Below are positions 8,251 to 17,588 of a DNA stretch of 64,000 bases, piece after piece. The notes under the pieces are model-generated. The model worked only from the letters and a program-made list of their open reading frames with translations, was not told the origin of the DNA and searched no databases. The translations under genes and the position numbers were made by a program. Numbering within the stretch: the stretch's first letter is position 1; every line of letters starts with the position of its first letter. The stretch is from JBALVT01 sp036960305 (GTDB taxonomy: Bacteria; Pseudomonadota; Gammaproteobacteria; Pseudomonadales; Halieaceae): NCBI GenBank assembly GCA_036960305.1, contig JBALWA010000006.1:67048-131047 (forward strand). Reading direction: 5' to 3'.

Positions 8251-10197
8251 ATGATAAAGTCAGCCCTGCCATGGATCGTAATCCTACTCGCCAGCCTGGC
8301 CAACGCAGGACCGGACGATCAGATACCTGGGAGCAATATCGAGTGGCCCGCTTATGGTGGCGCGGAGGGCGGCGGACACTACACACCTGCCGACCAGATC
8401 ACGCCCGCCAATGTCACTCAACTGGAACATACCTGGACTCACCGTTCGGGGGATTACCAACAGGGCGACTTCAGTCCAACAGAAGGGAGCAGTAGCGGAG
8501 AACCACCCACCATGCCCTCGTCCTTTATGGTCACACCTATCATGGTTCGGGATACAGTGTATTACTGCACGCCCTACAATCGCGTCTTCGCCCTCGATCC
8601 AGCGACCGGCAAAGCGCGCTGGTCATTCGATCCGCAAGTGGATATGTCCGTGGAATCGCTAACCAACTGCAGGGGCGTCAGCAGCTGGGTCGACCCGAAC
8701 AAACCGGACGCGTTTTGCGGACACCGTATCATTATGGGCACTCTGGACGCCCGACTGATCGCGCTGGACGGTAAGACTGGAGAGCGCTGTACAGATTTTG
8801 GCGATAACGGAGAGGTCTCTCTCACTGAGGGTCTGACCGAGCACAAGGCGAGCGAGTACAGCATCACCAGTGCACCGGCGATTGCAGGTGACTTGATTAT
8901 CTCTGGCGCGCTGGTTCTGGATAGCCAGCGCACAGACGTACCCTCCGGCGTTGTTCGAGCCTACAATGTGCGCAGTGGCGATTTTGTCTGGGGCTGGAAT
9001 CCGACACACCCCGACCACGCGCAACGGGATGAACAGGGCCGATATACCGCGGGCACAACCAATGTCTGGTCCACGATATCAATCGATACCGAGCGCGGAC
9101 TGGCGATCGTGCCTACCGGCAACTCCGCACCCGACTACTACGGGGGGCAACGTGGGGGCCACAAAGACTACTATTCCAGTTCGGTGGTCGCCCTGGATCT
9201 CGACAGCGGTGAAGTGGTGTGGCACTACCAAACCGTGCACCACGATATCTGGGACATGGACCTGCCATCGCAGCCCACGTTTGTCGATTTAACCATCGAT
9301 GGCAAAACCTCAGCTGCGGTCGTGCAGACGACCAAAATGGGCCTGACCTTTGTACTGGATCGCGAAACGGGCCTGCCATTGCACCCGGTTGAAGAACGCG
9401 CCGTGCCACAGGACTTTGCGGCGCCAGGGGAATACCTTAGCCCTACCCAACCCTTTCCACTGAAACCCCAGCCGCTACATCAATTGGGTATTAGTCCCGA
9501 CGATGCCTGGGGTCTCACCTTCTGGGATCGCGGCGCATGCCGCAAAACACTGGAGTCCCTGAATACAGGTCCCATTTATACACCCCCGAGCCTGCAAGGC
9601 ACCGCCACCTACCCCTCCCAACTGGGTGGCAATAACTGGGGCAGTCCCGCGGTAGATCCGCAGCGCAAACTGATGGTGGCCACGACCCAGCACCTGCCTA
9701 TCAAAATCCAACTCCTGCCGCAAAAGGACTGTCCCGAGCAACTGCCCTTCCCCCAGACAGACTCGCCCTACTGCGCAGTTATAATGCCCATCACGTCCCC
9801 GCTGGGAATTCCCTGTACCGCACCGCCCTGGTCAACACTGGCGGCATTGGATCTGGAAAGCGGGGAGCTAAAATGGCAAATCCCCCTGGGTACGCTGGAG
9901 GAAATGGTGCCCTGGCCTGTTTACCACTGGTTTGAAGGGGGACTACAGATGGGAGGCCCCATGGTGACCGCCAGCGGGCTAATCTTTGTGGGCGCCACCT
10001 CAGACGGTTACTTCCGCGCCTACAGTACGGAAAGCGGCGCCGAGTTATGGCGACATAAGCTGCCGGCAACGGCGAATTCTGTGCCCATGAGCTATCGCTA
10101 CCAGGGCAAACAATACGTGCTCATCGCCGCCGGCGGACATTTCACCTCACCCATGCCGTCGGCAGATCATGTGATGGCATTCACACTGGGTGACTAA
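8251..10197 (+). CDS. PQQ-dependent dehydrogenase, membrane glucose dehydrogenase-like propeller
   Basis: This 648-residue periplasmic quinoprotein has a signal peptide (about 1-19, cleavage near ANAG) followed by an eight-bladed propeller beginning WPAYGGAEGGGHY. Segments such as HHDIWDMDLPSQPT and the repeated LDLESGE/W blade motifs match the catalytic domain of PQQ glucose dehydrogenase (Gcd). The five-helix membrane anchor of Gcd is absent, so this is a soluble or loosely attached relative. It would oxidise a sugar or alcohol and pass electrons to quinone or cytochrome. No PQQ synthesis genes are in the window. It converges on the quinohemoprotein gene, with 11 nt between stop codons. Confidence 0.85.
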   Translation: MIKSALPWIVILLASLANAGPDDQIPGSNIEWPAYGGAEGGGHYTPADQITPANVTQLEHTWTHRSGDYQQGDFSPTEGSSSGEPPTMPSSFMVTPIMVRDTVYYCTPYNRVFALDPATGKARWSFDPQVDMSVESLTNCRGVSSWVDPNKPDAFCGHRIIMGTLDARLIALDGKTGERCTDFGDNGEVSLTEGLTEHKASEYSITSAPAIAGDLIISGALVLDSQRTDVPSGVVRAYNVRSGDFVWGWNPTHPDHAQRDEQGRYTAGTTNVWSTISIDTERGLAIVPTGNSAPDYYGGQRGGHKDYYSSSVVALDLDSGEVVWHYQTVHHDIWDMDLPSQPTFVDLTIDGKTSAAVVQTTKMGLTFVLDRETGLPLHPVEERAVPQDFAAPGEYLSPTQPFPLKPQPLHQLGISPDDAWGLTFWDRGACRKTLESLNTGPIYTPPSLQGTATYPSQLGGNNWGSPAVDPQRKLMVATTQHLPIKIQLLPQKDCPEQLPFPQTDSPYCAVIMPITSPLGIPCTAPPWSTLAALDLESGELKWQIPLGTLEEMVPWPVYHWFEGGLQMGGPMVTASGLIFVGATSDGYFRAYSTESGAELWRHKLPATANSVPMSYRYQGKQYVLIAAGGHFTSPMPSADHVMAFTLGD

Positions 10198-10208
10198 GGA
10201 CAGCTAAA

Positions 10209-12395
10209 TCACTGGCCAATGATTTCTATCGATTGCGCCTCCGCCCTGTCCTCAATGGCTTGCTGGGTAATATAGGCTTTGATATCGCTGACGTTCTGCT
10301 CGTTGAGTACATCGGCAAAACTGTCCATTCCCAGGGTGGCTAGCATGCCTCCCAACACAATCTCTTCAAACTGATCGCGCCTGTCCGAGGTCATTTTCCT
10401 GAGATCGGGAATAGAGCCTAAGGATCGCACTTCGAGACCGTGACACATCACGCAGTATTCGCCGTACAGCATTGTGCCCCTACGTATTTGCGCGGCGGAT
10501 GCAGTGGAAGGCTCAAGCTCGGGGATGGATTGATCTGTTCGTTGTGGGAGCGCCATAGTGGCGTTTCCGTCGAGTTTGAATACCAGTAATTTCCCGGCGT
10601 TGCCATACTCAGCGGAAGCCATGCCCTCCACCTCGCCAGTGAACAGCGCGCCGCCCCCCGTCCCCGCCAATATCGCAAGGTATTGGGTGCCGTCAATTTG
10701 GTAGCTGATGGGCGGTGCCAGGAAGGCAGTATAGGCATTGAAAGACCACAGCGGATCGCCATTATCTGCATCAAATGCGTGCAGCATCCCCTCGTTGTCG
10801 CCCTGAAAGACCAGACCGCCCCGCGTCGCAAGCACGCCGCCATTCCAGTAATGAGCTTGTGCAACAGACCAGCGCGTTTCTCCGGTCAGCGGGTCGAAGG
10901 CCTTGAGCGCGCCCTGGGTAGGCGGCGATTCGCCCGCCTCATCTGACACCTCCCCCAACCGAGCCAGCTCCACCCCCGGGTTCCAGGTCCCCGGCGTATA
11001 TTCAAGCTTGCCCGTTGAGCGCCATTCATCCGCCACCGCAAAGGGAAAGGGCGCCTCCTGGGTGGGTATATACATCAGCCCCTTATCTTCATCGAAGGAC
11101 ATGGCCTGCCAATTGTGCCCGCCCAATGGCCCGGGTAACACCCACTGGGGCCTCTCCACATAATCCTGGCCTGGGGTTTCTACGGGGCGCCCACTGTCCA
11201 TGTCGACATGGCTGGCCCAGGTAACGGCGGTATAGGGATGCGCTCGAAGCAATTCGCCGTCTGAGCGATCCAACACGTAAAAGAAGCCGTTCTTGGGCGC
11301 CTGCATTAATACTTTGCGATCGACCCCGTCGACCTCGAGGTCTGCCAGTACCATATCCTGAACAGCGGTGTAGTCCCAGTTGTCGCCCGGCGTTGTCTGG
11401 TAGTACCACTGCATCGCACCGGTATCGGCATCCAGCGCAACAATGGATGACAGAAAGAGATTGTCGCCTCCGCCGGGGGAGCGAATCACCCGGGTCCAGG
11501 GCGCGCCATTTCCCACCCCAATATAGAGGTGATTAAACTCGGGGTCGTAAACGATAGAGTTCCAAACGGTACCCCCGCCGCCTATGGTCCACCACTCGCC
11601 GCCCTTCCAGGTTTTAGCAGCCAGTTCCATCTCAGGGTGCTCAAAGGGCAAGGAAGGGTCTCCGGGAACCGTGTAAAAACGCCAGACCAGCTCACCGGTC
11701 GCGGCATCGAAAGCCGAGACGTATCCACGAACCCCGTACTCCGCGCCCCCATTGCCAATATAGACTTTGCCATTGGCCACCCGCGGCGCGCCGGTAATCG
11801 TGTAATCGCGCGCCCGATCGATAAGCGTGTCCACCTCCCACACAAGTTTTCCGCTGGCCGCATCCAGGGCAATGAGACGGCCATCAAGACTGGCCACATA
11901 CACCCGCCCCTGATACACCGCGACGCCACGGTTTACCACGTCGCAACAGGCCTTGCGCGCCCAGGCCCCAGGCACCTTGGGGTCGTAGAACCAGATCTCC
12001 TCACCTGTTGTCGCATTCAGCGCATGGACTTTGCTCCAGGCACTGGAAACGAACATCATGTTATCCACCACGATAGGGGTGGCCTCCAGCGCGCGGGTAC
12101 TGCGCATATCAAAGGCCCAGGCGAGGCCCAGACGAGAAATCGACTCGCGGTTTATTTGCTCAAGTGGAGAAAAACGCTGCTCCTCGTAGGTCCTGCCATA
12201 GGCTAGCCAGTTCCCGGGTTCGCTGTCAGCTGCGTTGATTCGCGCCTCGTCAATCATGCCAATCGATGGCAATGGCAATGGCGCGGGATCTGGTCCGGAA
12301 GGGTCGGGGGAATCTGTCGAGGTGGAATAAATCAGGACGATAGCCGCGACGAGGAGCGCAACGGGAAAGAGCTTCCTCAGTGTATTTCCTGACAT
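10209..12395 (-). CDS. Quinohemoprotein alcohol dehydrogenase (PQQ plus cytochrome c)
   Basis: From the ATG at 12395 (GGGAG about 8 nt upstream) this is 728 residues. A hydrophobic signal or anchor segment (about 8-24) and a Pro-rich linker lead into a PQQ propeller with the vicinal disulfide pair Cys150-Cys151 (KACCDV) and PGDNWDYTA carrying the probable catalytic Asp. The residue two after that Asp is Thr, not the extra Asp seen in lanthanide enzymes, so a Ca2+ type is suggested. A C-terminal cytochrome c domain has one heme site CVMCH (648-652) and candidate axial Met residues near GMLATLGM. This is type II alcohol dehydrogenase architecture. Substrate range is unknown. Confidence 0.88.
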   Translation of the reverse strand: MSGNTLRKLFPVALLVAAIVLIYSTSTDSPDPSGPDPAPLPLPSIGMIDEARINAADSEPGNWLAYGRTYEEQRFSPLEQINRESISRLGLAWAFDMRSTRALEATPIVVDNMMFVSSAWSKVHALNATTGEEIWFYDPKVPGAWARKACCDVVNRGVAVYQGRVYVASLDGRLIALDAASGKLVWEVDTLIDRARDYTITGAPRVANGKVYIGNGGAEYGVRGYVSAFDAATGELVWRFYTVPGDPSLPFEHPEMELAAKTWKGGEWWTIGGGGTVWNSIVYDPEFNHLYIGVGNGAPWTRVIRSPGGGDNLFLSSIVALDADTGAMQWYYQTTPGDNWDYTAVQDMVLADLEVDGVDRKVLMQAPKNGFFYVLDRSDGELLRAHPYTAVTWASHVDMDSGRPVETPGQDYVERPQWVLPGPLGGHNWQAMSFDEDKGLMYIPTQEAPFPFAVADEWRSTGKLEYTPGTWNPGVELARLGEVSDEAGESPPTQGALKAFDPLTGETRWSVAQAHYWNGGVLATRGGLVFQGDNEGMLHAFDADNGDPLWSFNAYTAFLAPPISYQIDGTQYLAILAGTGGGALFTGEVEGMASAEYGNAGKLLVFKLDGNATMALPQRTDQSIPELEPSTASAAQIRRGTMLYGEYCVMCHGLEVRSLGSIPDLRKMTSDRRDQFEEIVLGGMLATLGMDSFADVLNEQNVSDIKAYITQQAIEDRAEAQSIEIIGQ

Positions 12396-12556
12396 CGTGC
12401 AACTCCCTTTTTTATTGTTTGCTCTGTTACAGTCCGCGCGGCCTACATAAAGGTATAGTCGAGGCACCGCCAGTTGGCCAGTATCCTGCGCTTGACAAGA
12501 CGAACCACCGCGGCGCTAAATGGAATTCCAACTCGATTTGAGCGCTGATAATAACA

Positions 12557-13891
12557 ATGCCTGATCAAGGACCGATCGCTTCGGCTGCCACCGTCGACAC
12601 GCCCTATACACGCAAATCCTACCGCTGGTATGCCCTGCTTATGCTGACCGGCGTCTACACGTTCAACTTTATCGACCGGCAGATACTGGTCATTCTGCAG
12701 GAGCCTATCAAGGCGGACCTCAATCTCAGCGACACCCAACTGGGCCTCCTGTCGGGCTTCGCTTTTGCTCTCATTTATGTCTTTGCGGCTTTCCCCATTG
12801 CCCGCATCGCCGACCGGGGCAATCGTCGCAATGTCGTCACCGTCGCACTGGTCGTGTGGAGTGCGTTTACGGCGCTTTCCGGCTTTGCCCAGAGCTACTG
12901 GCACTTGCTGCTGGCACGTATGGGGGTAGCAGCAGGCGAAGCGGGTTGCAGTCCGCCGGCGCACTCTATGATCTCGGACATCTTTCGCAAGGAAGAGCGC
13001 GCCACCGCGCTGGCGGTTTACTCCTCGGGCATTAACTTCGGCGCGCTATTGGGCTTACTGGTGGGGGGCTGGATCGCACAGTACATGGACTGGCGCATCG
13101 CTTTTTTTGTAGTTGGCATTCCCGGTATTGTCTACGCTGTGGTAGTACGCCTGACTGTCCGTGAAGTGCCCAGAGGTTTTGCCGACAAAACACCGGACGT
13201 TACAACCAGCCCTGGCATGCTGGAAGTCGCGAGGGACCTGTGGCGAATACCCACTTTCAGACATATGGCGCTGGGTGCTGGTCTGCACGCCTTTGTCTCC
13301 TATGGTATCGCCAATTTCGCGCCCTCCTTTTACGTCAGAACGCATAATCTGGGGCTGGGAGAAATTGGCACATGGCTGGCAGTGTCGGGGGTTATAGGGG
13401 CAGTTGGTACCTTCCTGGGAGGCTACCTAACGGACCGACTGGTGGTACGCGACGCCCGTTGGTACATTTGGGTACCGGCATTATCCACGCTTTTCACCAT
13501 TCCAATTTATCTTCTGATCTACAATCTTGCCAATCCCCACCTCGCGCTAACACTTCAGTTTGTCGCTGCACTTGGCATGTCCATGTTTCTTGCGCCCAAT
13601 CTGGCACTGACCCACTCCCTGGTCAATCTGCGCATGCGCGCCATGTCGTCCGCGGTCTTGCTCTTCATCATCAACATCATTGGCCTGGGATTGGGACCAC
13701 TGGCCACCGGCATGATTAGCGACTATCTAGCCCCGGAGTATGGTCAGGACAGTGTGCGATATGCACTGGTCATCGTTGTGCTCATATTTGGCAGCTGGTG
13801 TACTTTCCATTACTGGCTGGCGAGTCGAACGGTGGTTGAGGATCTCGGCAGGATCCAGGGGGATGATGCGCTTAAAAAGGGAATGTTGTAA
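12557..13891 (+). CDS. MFS transporter, spinster-like
   Basis: This is a 444-residue, 12-helix major facilitator. TM1 contains FNFIDRQILVIL, typical of the spinster/GudP-like branch of organic-anion and lipid carriers. The loop 2-3 motif appears as IADRGNRRNV, and GEAGCSPPAHSMISDIF follows in TM4-5. It is divergent from the quinohemoprotein gene across about 160 nt, so it may import or export that enzyme's substrate or product, but this is inference. Its last 20 nt overlap the convergent barrel-protein gene. Confidence 0.88.
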   Translation: MPDQGPIASAATVDTPYTRKSYRWYALLMLTGVYTFNFIDRQILVILQEPIKADLNLSDTQLGLLSGFAFALIYVFAAFPIARIADRGNRRNVVTVALVVWSAFTALSGFAQSYWHLLLARMGVAAGEAGCSPPAHSMISDIFRKEERATALAVYSSGINFGALLGLLVGGWIAQYMDWRIAFFVVGIPGIVYAVVVRLTVREVPRGFADKTPDVTTSPGMLEVARDLWRIPTFRHMALGAGLHAFVSYGIANFAPSFYVRTHNLGLGEIGTWLAVSGVIGAVGTFLGGYLTDRLVVRDARWYIWVPALSTLFTIPIYLLIYNLANPHLALTLQFVAALGMSMFLAPNLALTHSLVNLRMRAMSSAVLLFIINIIGLGLGPLATGMISDYLAPEYGQDSVRYALVIVVLIFGSWCTFHYWLASRTVVEDLGRIQGDDALKKGML

Positions 13892-14759
13892 AAAACTTGA
13901 CCGCTTTGAAATCGCTGGCCCACTCATAGCCGACACCCATTTGGGTGAGATCATAACCCCACATATTGATCGGACGACTCAAACCCAAAGACAGGCCCAC
14001 TTCCGTGGAGTCATTCAACTCAAATCTCTCCAGGGGCTCATCGAAGACCACGGGGTCTGAAAAATACCATTGAATTGCTCGAAAATGCCAGGAAATATAA
14101 CGATCAAAAACCAACCAGTTAGTGGGTATTTTGTATTCGGCACCCAGTCCCAGCCTACTGAAACTAGTCGAAGGATCATCGTTGGTGGGATTATCCCCGG
14201 CCTTCAGAAACTCTCCACCCACTATCCATCTGGATTCATCACCAAACCTGGCACTGGTACGTATGCCAGCACCCCAGATAAAGCTTTCGGCATCCGACTT
14301 GGTATCCACACCAAAACCTGCCTGCACAAAGGGGTTCAATAGCCAGTTCTCGGCCAGCGCTATGGGTACCTCCAGCCCTGGAACAAAGCTAATTGATTGC
14401 AAATCCTCGACATCAAGTTCTGGCAGCTCATCAAGGAGCTCATAATTAGTCAGGCCAACTGCTACAGGTGCGAGCAGCCTGATGCCCGTACTCTCTCCCG
14501 CTTCTAGATCAATCTCTTCTAGATCAAACGACAGCGGAGCACGGACAATATAGATATCCCGGTCATCGACAGAATAAATGCCGGTGCCCACAAAGACTGC
14601 GTAAGCATAGTTGCCCACACCATTGACTTCTTCGGCAGACGAAAGAGAAGGACAAAAGAATAGGGTAAAGGAAAACAGGATTGAGTTAAGTCGTTGCAAC
14701 AGTCTTTCCAGGGGGTAGTGAAAAATTTGCGCGCTACAAGTCAGCACAGGCACATCCAT
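13872..14759 (-). CDS. Putative outer-membrane beta-barrel protein
   Basis: I do not recognise the family with certainty. The 295-residue product has a signal-like segment (about 24-42, ending LSSAEE) followed by alternating hydrophobic/polar strands and a terminal aromatic, TTFPF, as in outer-membrane barrels. The listed ATG at 14759 has no good ribosome site; a TTG at 14699, preceded by GGAAAG, would place the signal peptide at the true N-terminus. The last 20 nt overlap the 3' end of the MFS gene on the other strand. Its location next to a CDF exporter gene, 44 nt upstream of which it ends, may be coincidental. Confidence 0.6.
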   Translation of the reverse strand: MDVPVLTCSAQIFHYPLERLLQRLNSILFSFTLFFCPSLSSAEEVNGVGNYAYAVFVGTGIYSVDDRDIYIVRAPLSFDLEEIDLEAGESTGIRLLAPVAVGLTNYELLDELPELDVEDLQSISFVPGLEVPIALAENWLLNPFVQAGFGVDTKSDAESFIWGAGIRTSARFGDESRWIVGGEFLKAGDNPTNDDPSTSFSRLGLGAEYKIPTNWLVFDRYISWHFRAIQWYFSDPVVFDEPLERFELNDSTEVGLSLGLSRPINMWGYDLTQMGVGYEWASDFKAVKFFTTFPF

Positions 14760-14803
14760 GATTTGAATACACTATGTTGGTGCGCATTGTGCCAAAATTG
14801 GGC

Positions 14804-15730
14804 TTACTGCGCCAGTTCCATGTCATTCAAGAACACCACATCAGCGACGGTCTTGACCTCCATCGACTGCAGCGCCTGGTTAAATTTTCGCCTGATTTCG
14901 TCCAATCGCTCCAGACTATCAAGTTCAAACTCCGGAGAAGGCTTTACGTGTACCAGCACATTCAGACTATTGCCCATCTTGAGTAATCGAACCCGATAAT
15001 CCTCAGTGGGGAAATCGGGCAGGGCTTGCTGGAAGCAATCTTCCACTGCTTGCTGCCACGAGGCGTCGGGAGCAAAAAGCAATACCTCGCGGCCGTTCTC
15101 AATCAGGATTTTCACAGGTATAGGCAACGATAACAGGCACAATACGGCGACCATCGCCGGATCCACGTAGTCCAGATAGGCGCCCAGCGCGGTATCCTGA
15201 ACAGCCCAGGCAAATACGAAGGCAAACAATACCGCGCCGCTCATTAGGGTGTCGATGACCCAGCTCTGGGCATCCACGGCAACCAGCGATGAGTCCGTAA
15301 GATTCTTGGCCCTGCGCATATAGAGCGCTATGGCAATACAACCGGCTGTAGCCAGCGCGCCGTAGATCACTGCGCTTCCCATGGCCATACTCCGCCCGCC
15401 ATTGAGCAGCGCCCCCACTGCGGAAATGAGCGCCACCGTACACAACACCAGCAGTAACATTGCCTTCAGTACATTAAGTAAAGGGGCAAAATGTGAATAA
15501 CCATAATGAAAGTGCTCGTCATCCGGCTTTGCCACCAGCGCAGCGACCTTCAGGGTTAACGAGGCCATAACAAAACCAATGGCGGAAAAAACGCCATCGA
15601 GCATGATGGCATCTGATCCAGTATCAATGGCGAAATAAAATCCCAGACCTGACATGAGTACAGCGCCAAAGATGGATACCGTCAGGGCGCGCCTTTCAAG
15701 GTCGACTGAATTTATGTTTGCTCCAATCAT
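14804..15730 (-). CDS. Cation diffusion facilitator (CDF) family transporter
   Basis: This 308-residue protein is of the cation-efflux (CDF) family, which exports Zn2+, Mn2+, Fe2+ or similar ions by proton antiport. TM1 and TM2 (about 15-65) include the acidic TM2 segment SDAIMLDGVFS. The His-rich loop HFHYGYSH (73-80) follows, then four more helices with Asp in VDAQSWVID, and a cytoplasmic C-terminal domain. The ATG at 15730 is chosen because a strong promoter lies at 15764-15791; a TTG at 15787 would fall inside its -35. That promoter is nearly duplicated ahead of the outer-membrane gene at 24644, so the two may respond to the same signal. Confidence 0.85.
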   Translation of the reverse strand: MIGANINSVDLERRALTVSIFGAVLMSGLGFYFAIDTGSDAIMLDGVFSAIGFVMASLTLKVAALVAKPDDEHFHYGYSHFAPLLNVLKAMLLLVLCTVALISAVGALLNGGRSMAMGSAVIYGALATAGCIAIALYMRRAKNLTDSSLVAVDAQSWVIDTLMSGAVLFAFVFAWAVQDTALGAYLDYVDPAMVAVLCLLSLPIPVKILIENGREVLLFAPDASWQQAVEDCFQQALPDFPTEDYRVRLLKMGNSLNVLVHVKPSPEFELDSLERLDEIRRKFNQALQSMEVKTVADVVFLNDMELAQ

Positions 15731-15763
15731 CAAAGCCCCGGCTACCGCAAAGTCTGTGAACAG

Positions 15764-15791
15764 ATTATAGGTGATATCACCCGCCAATCAA
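15764..15791 (-). promoter_or_regulatory. Promoter of the CDF gene with a perfect 12-bp operator dyad
   Basis: Read on the minus strand: -35 TTGATT (15786-15791), a 16-bp spacer and -10 TATAAT (15764-15769). The spacer holds the perfect palindrome GGTGATATCACC (15770-15781), directly against the -10. Expected transcription start is near 15757, leaving about 27 nt to the ATG at 15730. Almost the same sequence occurs at 24692-24719. The dyad position, between -35 and -10, suits a repressor or a MerR-type activator. Confidence 0.7.
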
Positions 15792-15841
15792 ACCTGGCAT
15801 CCTGGGTTCGCCGCTCGTTCTTGCGCTGATCTGGCCAGGCG

Positions 15842-17476
15842 TTACTGTTTCTGATACTTCAAGGATGAGCGATTGGAGATCGACACGAATTCCTGGCTGC
15901 CAATGAATTGTCTGTCGAGTACTTCCAGATCTGCAAGGAGCGTTGTTTTCATCTTGTCGTAGTCATCTGCGTGAAAGGTGACAATGGCAGGGTTATTCTT
16001 CTTCAAAAATCTCCGCAGTTCTTTCTCAGTATATAGAGCTCTATTGAAGTGATCGGCGTAGTACACGTACTTGGCACGGTAACTTTTATACATTCCCCAG
16101 GCTGTGCCCGGATCCTCGTCAAGTTGGCTGCGAACATATTCGCTGTAAACCTTTGCCGACTTGTAAGGGTCGACCAGAGGTATTATCGCTTGAGCGCCGT
16201 ACAATACCAGGACGAATACCAGAGCAGCCGGCAGAACGACTAGCTGCCCTGGGCGATTCCTGCGCCACGCCAGGTAGCTCAGTAACGCGAAGGTTCCCGT
16301 TATTAATGACAATCCAATCGCATAAATAAGATAGTCAGGTTCGAATATAGCGCTCGCAATAGGAGCGGCAACCGTAGCCAGCGCCGAGAGGGCTATAAGA
16401 ATCCCACTGGGAATAAGCAGCGCTTTGCGGTAGAAGGACTCGGGCCAAAATTGCAGGGCTCGGTCGAGGAGGTAGCCTACCAGCAAGGCAAGCGCGGGGT
16501 AGGCGCCGAGCAAATACCCCGGCTTTTTTCCGGTGGCGATAGAGAAAAAGATATAAAGACTGAAAACCCAGACCAGAATAAAAGTTATCGCTTTTCGGTG
16601 CTCCCCCGATCGTTGGGAAAAGGCGAGTATGAGCGCGCCTGGAAGGAATAAAGACCATGGAGCAAAGGTATGGGTCAGAACCTTCAGGTAGTAGTAGAAG
16701 GGCTTCGCATGCGTCCAGGTATCTGTGTAACGGACAAAATTGGTCTTTATGAACAGGTCGTACCCGTAGTCCTCATGAAGCCCCATCATTACGTACCAGG
16801 GCGCGACAATAACCAGGAACACAAGCATACCCCTCACGAGGCGCATTTCCTTGATATGCCCTAGGTCGCGCATGAATACGATGAATGTAAGACACACCAG
16901 TCCTGGCACCGCGAGATTAACGGGGCCTGCTGTCATTACACCAAACCCCGCGGCCGCTGCCATGGATAAATAGGCTAGCGTTCGTCGTGCGGGGTTTGTG
17001 TATCCCACATAAAAGCAGAAGATGGCCAGAGTCGAGAAAAAGGCGGCAAGCATGTAGGTCTGAGACAAGCGAGCTTGAATGATGAATATTCCGCAGGTAC
17101 CAAGAACCAGAGCGCTAAGTAGGCCAGCACGGTTCGAGAACATGCGCTTTCCCAGTGCATAGGTCAGCATAACGGTGGCGATTGCCGCCACGGCGGACGG
17201 GATTCTAGCCCGGAGTTCTGTCACATCACCCCAGGGCAAGGAGATCGCCGCGATAAACCAGTTCAGCAGTACTGGCTTGGCGGTCCAGGGCAGATCATTA
17301 CAAGTCAGATAGATCCAATTACCACTGCGCAATATCTCCCGGCTGATCTGCGCGTAGTCGTCTTCATCCGAGGGCCACAAGCCACGCTCGCCGATGTAAT
17401 AAAAATATAATATTCCCGCGAGGGCAATCAGCAGCGTGGGGACCGCTTTTCCAGTCCTGTCTAAAAATGCGCTCAT
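15842..17476 (-). CDS. GT39/ArnT-like glycosyltransferase (dolichyl-P-mannose / aminoarabinose transferase fold)
   Basis: This 544-residue integral membrane GT-C enzyme, about the length of ArnT, has the family signature in the first periplasmic loop, WPSDEDDYAQISREIL (about 34-49), followed by WTAKPVLLNWF, then roughly eleven helices and a C-terminal periplasmic domain (about 430-544). Such enzymes take a sugar from a polyprenyl-phosphate carrier and attach it to lipid A, protein or glycan outside the inner membrane. It is divergent from the DprE1-like oxidase gene and close to two aminotransferases, which suggests the donor may be a polyprenyl-phosphate amino sugar. The acceptor is unknown. 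Confidence 0.85.
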   Translation of the reverse strand: MSAFLDRTGKAVPTLLIALAGILYFYYIGERGLWPSDEDDYAQISREILRSGNWIYLTCNDLPWTAKPVLLNWFIAAISLPWGDVTELRARIPSAVAAIATVMLTYALGKRMFSNRAGLLSALVLGTCGIFIIQARLSQTYMLAAFFSTLAIFCFYVGYTNPARRTLAYLSMAAAAGFGVMTAGPVNLAVPGLVCLTFIVFMRDLGHIKEMRLVRGMLVFLVIVAPWYVMMGLHEDYGYDLFIKTNFVRYTDTWTHAKPFYYYLKVLTHTFAPWSLFLPGALILAFSQRSGEHRKAITFILVWVFSLYIFFSIATGKKPGYLLGAYPALALLVGYLLDRALQFWPESFYRKALLIPSGILIALSALATVAAPIASAIFEPDYLIYAIGLSLITGTFALLSYLAWRRNRPGQLVVLPAALVFVLVLYGAQAIIPLVDPYKSAKVYSEYVRSQLDEDPGTAWGMYKSYRAKYVYYADHFNRALYTEKELRRFLKKNNPAIVTFHADDYDKMKTTLLADLEVLDRQFIGSQEFVSISNRSSLKYQKQ

Positions 17477-17588
17477 CGTATTCCATTGGTTGGCTTTAAT
17501 AATATGGCTACATTATACATTGTCGTATACTCACCCTCCAGTGAAGGGGCCATCCTTTCGCCAAGCACAAGAGGGAGAATACGAAACT

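Noticed and set aside
11529..12206. 225-codon plus-strand frame opposite the quinohemoprotein
   Set aside because: It mirrors conserved PQQ-propeller sequence and lacks independent evidence.
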